DNA of 64,000 bases from Deinandra increscens subsp. villosa (lineage: Eukaryota > Streptophyta > Magnoliopsida > Asterales > Asteraceae), in the NCBI GenBank assembly GCA_039602395.1, contig JBCNJP010000007.1:119880957-119944956 (forward strand), written 5' to 3'. The translations under genes and the position numbers were made by a program. This document shows positions 59,920 through 64,000 of this stretch, piece after piece. The notes under the pieces were generated by a model, which was not told the DNA's origin, ran no database searches, and worked only from the letters and a program-made list of their open reading frames with translations. The stretch's first letter is position 1, and every line of letters begins with the position of its first letter.

Positions 59920-61165
59920 CCACGGAAAAAAACCGTGACAAAAGGTGTTTGGTCACGTTTTTTTTTCCATTCCAACCGACACCATAGGTGCCGTGACCAT
60001 ATGTACCCTACGACCACGTTACAATATCAGTGGCTGAAGCCACCTATAAGCGTGGCTAAAGGGTACCAATATTTGTTGTTGTAATCAAACAATTCTTTAG
60101 AAAAGCGTGGCGAAAGGGTCCCAACGGCCACATGTGTTTTTTTAACGTGGCCTTTGGTATTTTATGGTCACGTATATATGTGTTTTAGGCACATACATTA
60201 TAAAAATACGTGGCCAAAGGGTTGCTGAAATCATACATTTTGTCACAGTACAAGTGGCCAAAGGATGGCAACGGCCACGTTAAAATATCAAAAGCGTGGC
60301 CTTTGGTATTATATGGTCACGTATATTTGTGTTTTAGCCACATATGTTATAAAAAACGTGGCCAAATGGGTTGCTGAAATTATAATTTTTGTCCCAATAC
60401 GCGTGGCCAAAGGGTGGCAACTGCCACGTTAAAATATGAATAGCGTGGCCTTTGGTATTATATGGTCACGTATATTTGTGTTTTAGCCACATATGATATG
60501 AAATAACGTGGCCAAATGGGTTGCTGAAATCATAAATTTTGTCCCAATACGCGTGGCCAAAGGGTGGCAACGGCCACAATAAAATATAAAAAGCGTGGCC
60601 TTTAGTATTATATGGTCACGTATATTTGTGTTTTAGCCACATATATTTGGAAAAAAAAGTGGCTAAAGGGTAATTGAAATCAGATATTTTGTCCCAATAC
60701 GCGTGGCCAAATAGTGGCAACGGCCACGTTAAGATTTAAAAAGCGTGACCTTTGGTATTATATGGTCACGTATATTTGTGTTTTAGCCACATATATTTGG
60801 AAAAAGAAAGTGGCCAAAGGGTAGTTGAAATCATACATTTTGTCTCAATACGCATGGCCAAATGGTGGCAACGGCCACGTTAAGATATAAAAAGCGTGAC
60901 CTTTGGTATTATATGGTCACGTATATTTGTGTTTTAGCCACATATATTTGGAAAAAGAAAGTGGCCAAAGGGTAGTTGAAATCATACATTTTGTCTCAAT
61001 ACGGGTGGCCAAAGGGTGGCAACGGCCACATTAAAATATAAAAAACGTGGCCTTTGGTATTATATGGTCACGTATATTTGTGTTTTAGCCACATATATTT
61101 GGGAAGAAGAAAAAGTAACCAAAAGGTTGTTGAAATCAGATGGGTCCTTGCTATACGCGTGGCCA
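59920..61165. repeat. CACTA subterminal repeat array, seven units of about 150 bp
   Basis: The word CCTTTGGTATTATATGGTCA (with small changes) starts at 60151, 60300, 60449, 60599, 60749, 60900 and 61051, spacing 149-151 bp. Each unit carries GTGGCCAAAGGGT and GGCCACGTT words in both orientations. In En/Spm such subterminal motifs bind the element's own TNPA-like protein; here the word GTGGCCAAAGG is the best candidate site. Confidence 0.9.
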
Positions 61166-61778
61166 ATTTAAAAGCTATTACAAAATATTAATTACAAATC
61201 AAATAAAATTCAATTACAAGTCAATACAAATAAAAAATTAAAGAAAATTACACTACATACAAGCATTATTCTCAATCTAATTCAATTACAAGTCAATAAC
61301 GCTACCGCGTACGTGGTCTTCATCTTCAACTGTCCAGATTTGAGCTTAATTAGGACCATTTTTTATTGTATTCTTTCCTATACCAAAACATATAATTGAT
61401 AATTAGGTTATGGAAATTGATCATAATATATATAGCAATTTTGAAATACTTACCACCATGATAGATATGGACTAAGGAGTGCCATTTTATTGCAAGTAGT
61501 ATGGGTCATCAGGTCCTACAGTTCAATTGATTTCCAGATGAACATTAGATATCCAGATGAACTTAAAACATCCAGATGAAGATCACATTAAGTTCCAGAT
61601 CAACTTCAAAGTCAGTTGAACTTTGTTTGCTACACATCTCACCATTTGTTCCAACAATCCCTAGCTGGCTCAAGTGTTTGAGGTACCAAATAACATTTAA
61701 AATGGGACTACATGACATTACCAAACAGATTACTGTGAAACTATAGAACGGAATGAAACTTGACTGGCAAATATTTAC

Positions 61779-62540
61779 CTTTTTCTTTTCAACCGCTTCA
61801 GACGAGGTTGATCGACCACCGATTTCACGCCCTACAGTTCAATTAATTACTTTATGTAAATGAGCAATTAAACCTATAATGAGTTTGACAAATACTAACC
61901 GTTGTGTGTATGTCAGCATGATTAGTGCTGTGGCTAGATCCAACAAAAATCTCCTTAGAATTTTCCTAGAACAATGTTTTTGAATTGGTAAAAAGTTAGA
62001 GCAGAATAATGACGCAGACCTATCATGAAAGTATTTATTCTGTTTTTTTAATCTAACATAAGTTGTTCCAGTTTTATTCATACAGATTATGTATATACTC
62101 TATTTTTTTCATATTAACATACATTTTCAATGAATCATAGCAGGGCCCCATTTAACTCATAACTTTGTTCTTACATGAAGTATATATTCTTATGTACCAG
62201 GAACTTGCATCTATTTGTGTTCTTCAGGAACAAGAGTTCATCCGGATTGTGTTCTTCATGAACAAGATTGTATGTGATTATAAGGTACTTGAAAATAGTA
62301 TGATTAAGTTGTGATGTAAAGAATTCACCTCTGTAGATGCCGGAGCATTAAGTTTGTGTGGTAACGGTGGTCCAATTGCAGATAGATGAGCTATAAGTAG
62401 ATTAAGTTTTTTCTCCGATTCTTGAATCTTCAAAAAGAGGGCCTTAATTTGTTCATTTTTTTCATCCCTAAGAAGTCATTCCTCTTTAAGTTCGAACTCA
62501 AGTTTTTCCAATTGACCATCAGTGTTGTTGGATCGATCCT
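61779..62540 (-). pseudogene. Decayed CACTA-associated TNP C-terminal region
   Basis: Minus-strand exon-like pieces can be read: 62540-62329 (DRSNNTDGQLEKLEFELKEE, a TGA stop, LLRDEKNEQIKALFLKIQE, KKLNLLIAHLSAIGPPLP), about 61960-61900 (SKEIFVGSSHSTNHADIH) and about 61832-61779 (GREIGGRSTSSEAVEKKK), each followed by a GT donor. Heptad spacing in the first piece suggests a coiled coil, as at the C-end of plant Ptta/En/Spm proteins. The stop and missing upstream exons show decay. Confidence 0.55.
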
Positions 62541-62646
62541 TGAATTTTGTACAATTAACAGAATGTAGTTAGATGCTTTTTAACAAAGTACATAAATAGG
62601 AAAGCATGCAGACCCTATTGATTCATTATCTCTTAGTTAGTTCTTA

Positions 62647-63480
62647 ATTATTAATATATCACATAAAGACCCTATTGATTAATTATTTGATATGTTATAC
62701 ACAAATTAAAGACATCTAAAGGGAAGAGTGGAACACATCATGTCTTCAGTGGATATAAACAAACAGTTCACCATTTCTAGCAAAGTAGCAGATGCATGAC
62801 ATCAACATTCTTCTATTCTTCTACAGGGGATTTAAACTACAATTTCTTTATTTTGTACCCCTCTAACATGAACCGACAAAAACTGTTGGAAACATTCCTA
62901 TATATGTCCTCTAGGATCATTTCCTAGCTAGTAATGACCAGAGTAACGTAAATTAGTACTTAGTTATTAATACATGGGTTATTGGCTTCAAATAATCCTA
63001 ACTATCACCTTTTGGCCAATAACACTCCCAACTAACGAATTTCCCTCTGGCACTCCCAACTATCGACATATTTTCCTCCACCACTCCCTCCTTTAATTTT
63101 CTTTAACCCTGTTAGTCATCTGCCTACGTGGCCATAAGCCACGTAGACATCCACATAATCATTTTATGCCATGTAGGACAGCCACATAGGCAGATGACTA
63201 ACGGAGTTAAAGGAAATTAACAGAGGGAGTGGTGGAGGAAAATATGTTGATAGTTGGGAGTGCCAGAAGAAAATTCGTTAGTTGGGAGTGTTATTTGCCA
63301 AAAAGTGATAGTTAGGATTATTTGAAGTCAATAACCCTTAATACATCACATAAAGACCCTATTGACTAATTATTTGATATGTTATACACAAATTAAAGAC
63401 ATCCAAAGGGAAGAGCAGAACACATCATGTCTTCAGTGGATATAATTAAACAAATGGTTCACCATTTCTAGCAGTGTACA
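62647..63480. repeat. Tandem duplication split by a MITE
   Basis: About 130 bp starting TATCACATAAAGACCCTATT (about 62655) returns from about 63345 (CATCACATAAAGACCCTATT), including TTATTTGATATGTTATACAC, GAACACATCATGTCTTCAGT and CAGTTCACC / GGTTCACC then ATTTCTAG, with few changes. A third, shorter piece (GACCCTATTGATTCATTATC) lies near 62609. The MITE at 62977-63337 separates the two main copies. Confidence 0.75.
62977..63337. mobile_element. MULE-type MITE, 361 bp, 9-bp duplication TTAATACAT
   Basis: Ends GGGTTATTGGCTTCAAATAA and the inverse (GAAGTCAATAACCC); arms of more than 140 bp pair nearly completely. TTAATACAT lies on both sides (62968-62976 and 63338-63346). Its terminal 130 bp share many words with the left end of the MULE at 50344, so it is likely an internal-deletion derivative of that family. 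Confidence 0.92.
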
Positions 63481-63634
63481 TAAAGAAGAAAGGAGGTTCA
63501 CCAGTAACATGAATCTACAAACATGTGCATATGCTTGACCTCAACATTCCTAGCATAAAAATAACTAATTTAGCATGCTCCCCCAGTCATTTAAGAAGGT
63601 AAATAACTAATTTAGCATAAAATGAATGGGTTGA

Positions 63635-64000
63635 NNNNNNNNNNNNNNNNNNNNNNNNNNNNNNNNNNNNNNNNNNNNNNNNNNNNNNNNNNNNNNNNNN
63701 NNNNNNNNNNNNNNNNNNNNNNNNNNNNNNNNNNNNNNNNNNNNNNNNNNNNNNNNNNNNNNNNNNNNNNNNNNNNNNNNNNNNNNNNNNNNNNNNNNNN
63801 NNNNNNNNNNNNNNNNNNNNNNNNNNNNNNNNNNNNNNNNNNNNNNNNNNNNNNNNNNNNNNNNNNNNNNNNNNNNNNNNNNNNNNNNNNNNNNNNNNNN
63901 NNNNNNNNNNNNNNNNNNNNNNNNNNNNNNNNNNNNNNNNNNNNNNNNNNNNNNNNNNNNNNNNNNNNNNNNNNNNNNNNNNNNNNNNNNNNNNNNNNNN
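63635..64000. other. Assembly gap at the right edge
   Basis: N from 63635 to the end of the window; real size unknown. The CACTA element runs into it. Confidence 0.98.

Larger units (their letters stand above)
59896..63634. mobile_element. CACTA (En/Spm) element, left end; continues into the right gap
   Basis: Begins CACTACGTCAAAATTCACCT at 59896, the CACTA terminus; AAA just before it is a candidate 3-bp duplication. A GTGGCC/GGCCAC-rich subterminal block follows to about 61160, then a decayed TNP-type coding region on the minus strand (61780-62540) and repeats. The other terminus is not reached before the N run. Confidence 0.8.

Noticed and set aside
60151..61070. CRISPR-like regular array
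   Set aside because: Eukaryotic context, unit about 150 bp without conserved-repeat/variable-spacer structure, and it starts at a CACTA terminus.

Overview
The window is plant nuclear DNA: intron-containing genes with GT-AG borders, an eS28 ribosomal protein gene with site II and telo-box promoter motifs, and many nested LTR retrotransposons, MULE, hAT, PIF/Harbinger and CACTA elements. The repeat style (very long LTRs opening TGTAACACC, MITEs sitting in TA microsatellites) suggests an Asteraceae-like eudicot; this is an impression, not a proof. There is a 500-base N run (18980-19479) and a second N run from 63635 to the window edge, so both are probably scaffold gaps of unknown true size.

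Host genes, left to right: the 5' part of a MACPF-domain gene (CAD1/NSL1-like, minus, running off the left edge); a two-exon PB1-domain gene (plus, 14673-16151); the last exon of a COBRA-like GPI-anchored protein gene (minus, 18415-18692, next to an LTR and the gap); a complete YTH-domain m6A-reader gene of the ECT type (plus, about 19950-24869); a two-exon gene for an Athila ORF1-like protein (minus, 31265-33430); a complete 12-exon gene whose protein joins a bromodomain to a Transposase_24 (Ptta/En/Spm) domain (plus, 39021-43074); and the ribosomal protein eS28 gene (minus, 47629-47826 plus a 5' UTR exon).

The rest is mostly mobile DNA. A Copia LTR (5704-12627) contains two separate solo-LTR-like insertions with perfect 5-bp target duplications. 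A compact LTR element (26565-28902) has LTRs that look identical and codes only for Gag plus protease. Several MULE-type elements have perfect 9-bp duplications (13705-14555, 33726-34831, 56220-57298, 62977-63337). A larger MULE (50344-54445) carries a GRF zinc-finger membrane protein gene and a convergent MURA transposase gene with a broken splice acceptor. A hAT element (48555-49604), a hAT MITE inside a bromodomain-gene intron (39723-40318), two Tourist-type MITEs, a LINE relic, a PIF/Harbinger ORF1 relic and two Copia fragments complete the set. From 59896 to the right edge lies a CACTA element with seven subterminal repeats of about 150 bp and a decayed TNP coding region.

The observation most worth following is the bromodomain-Transposase_24 gene. 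It reads open through 12 exons (724 codons) once a 90-nt intron holding two in-frame stops is recognised, and it looks like a domesticated transposon domain joined to a chromatin reader. The MULE with a membrane-anchored GRF protein as second gene, and the MITE at 62977 that shares its terminus, come next.
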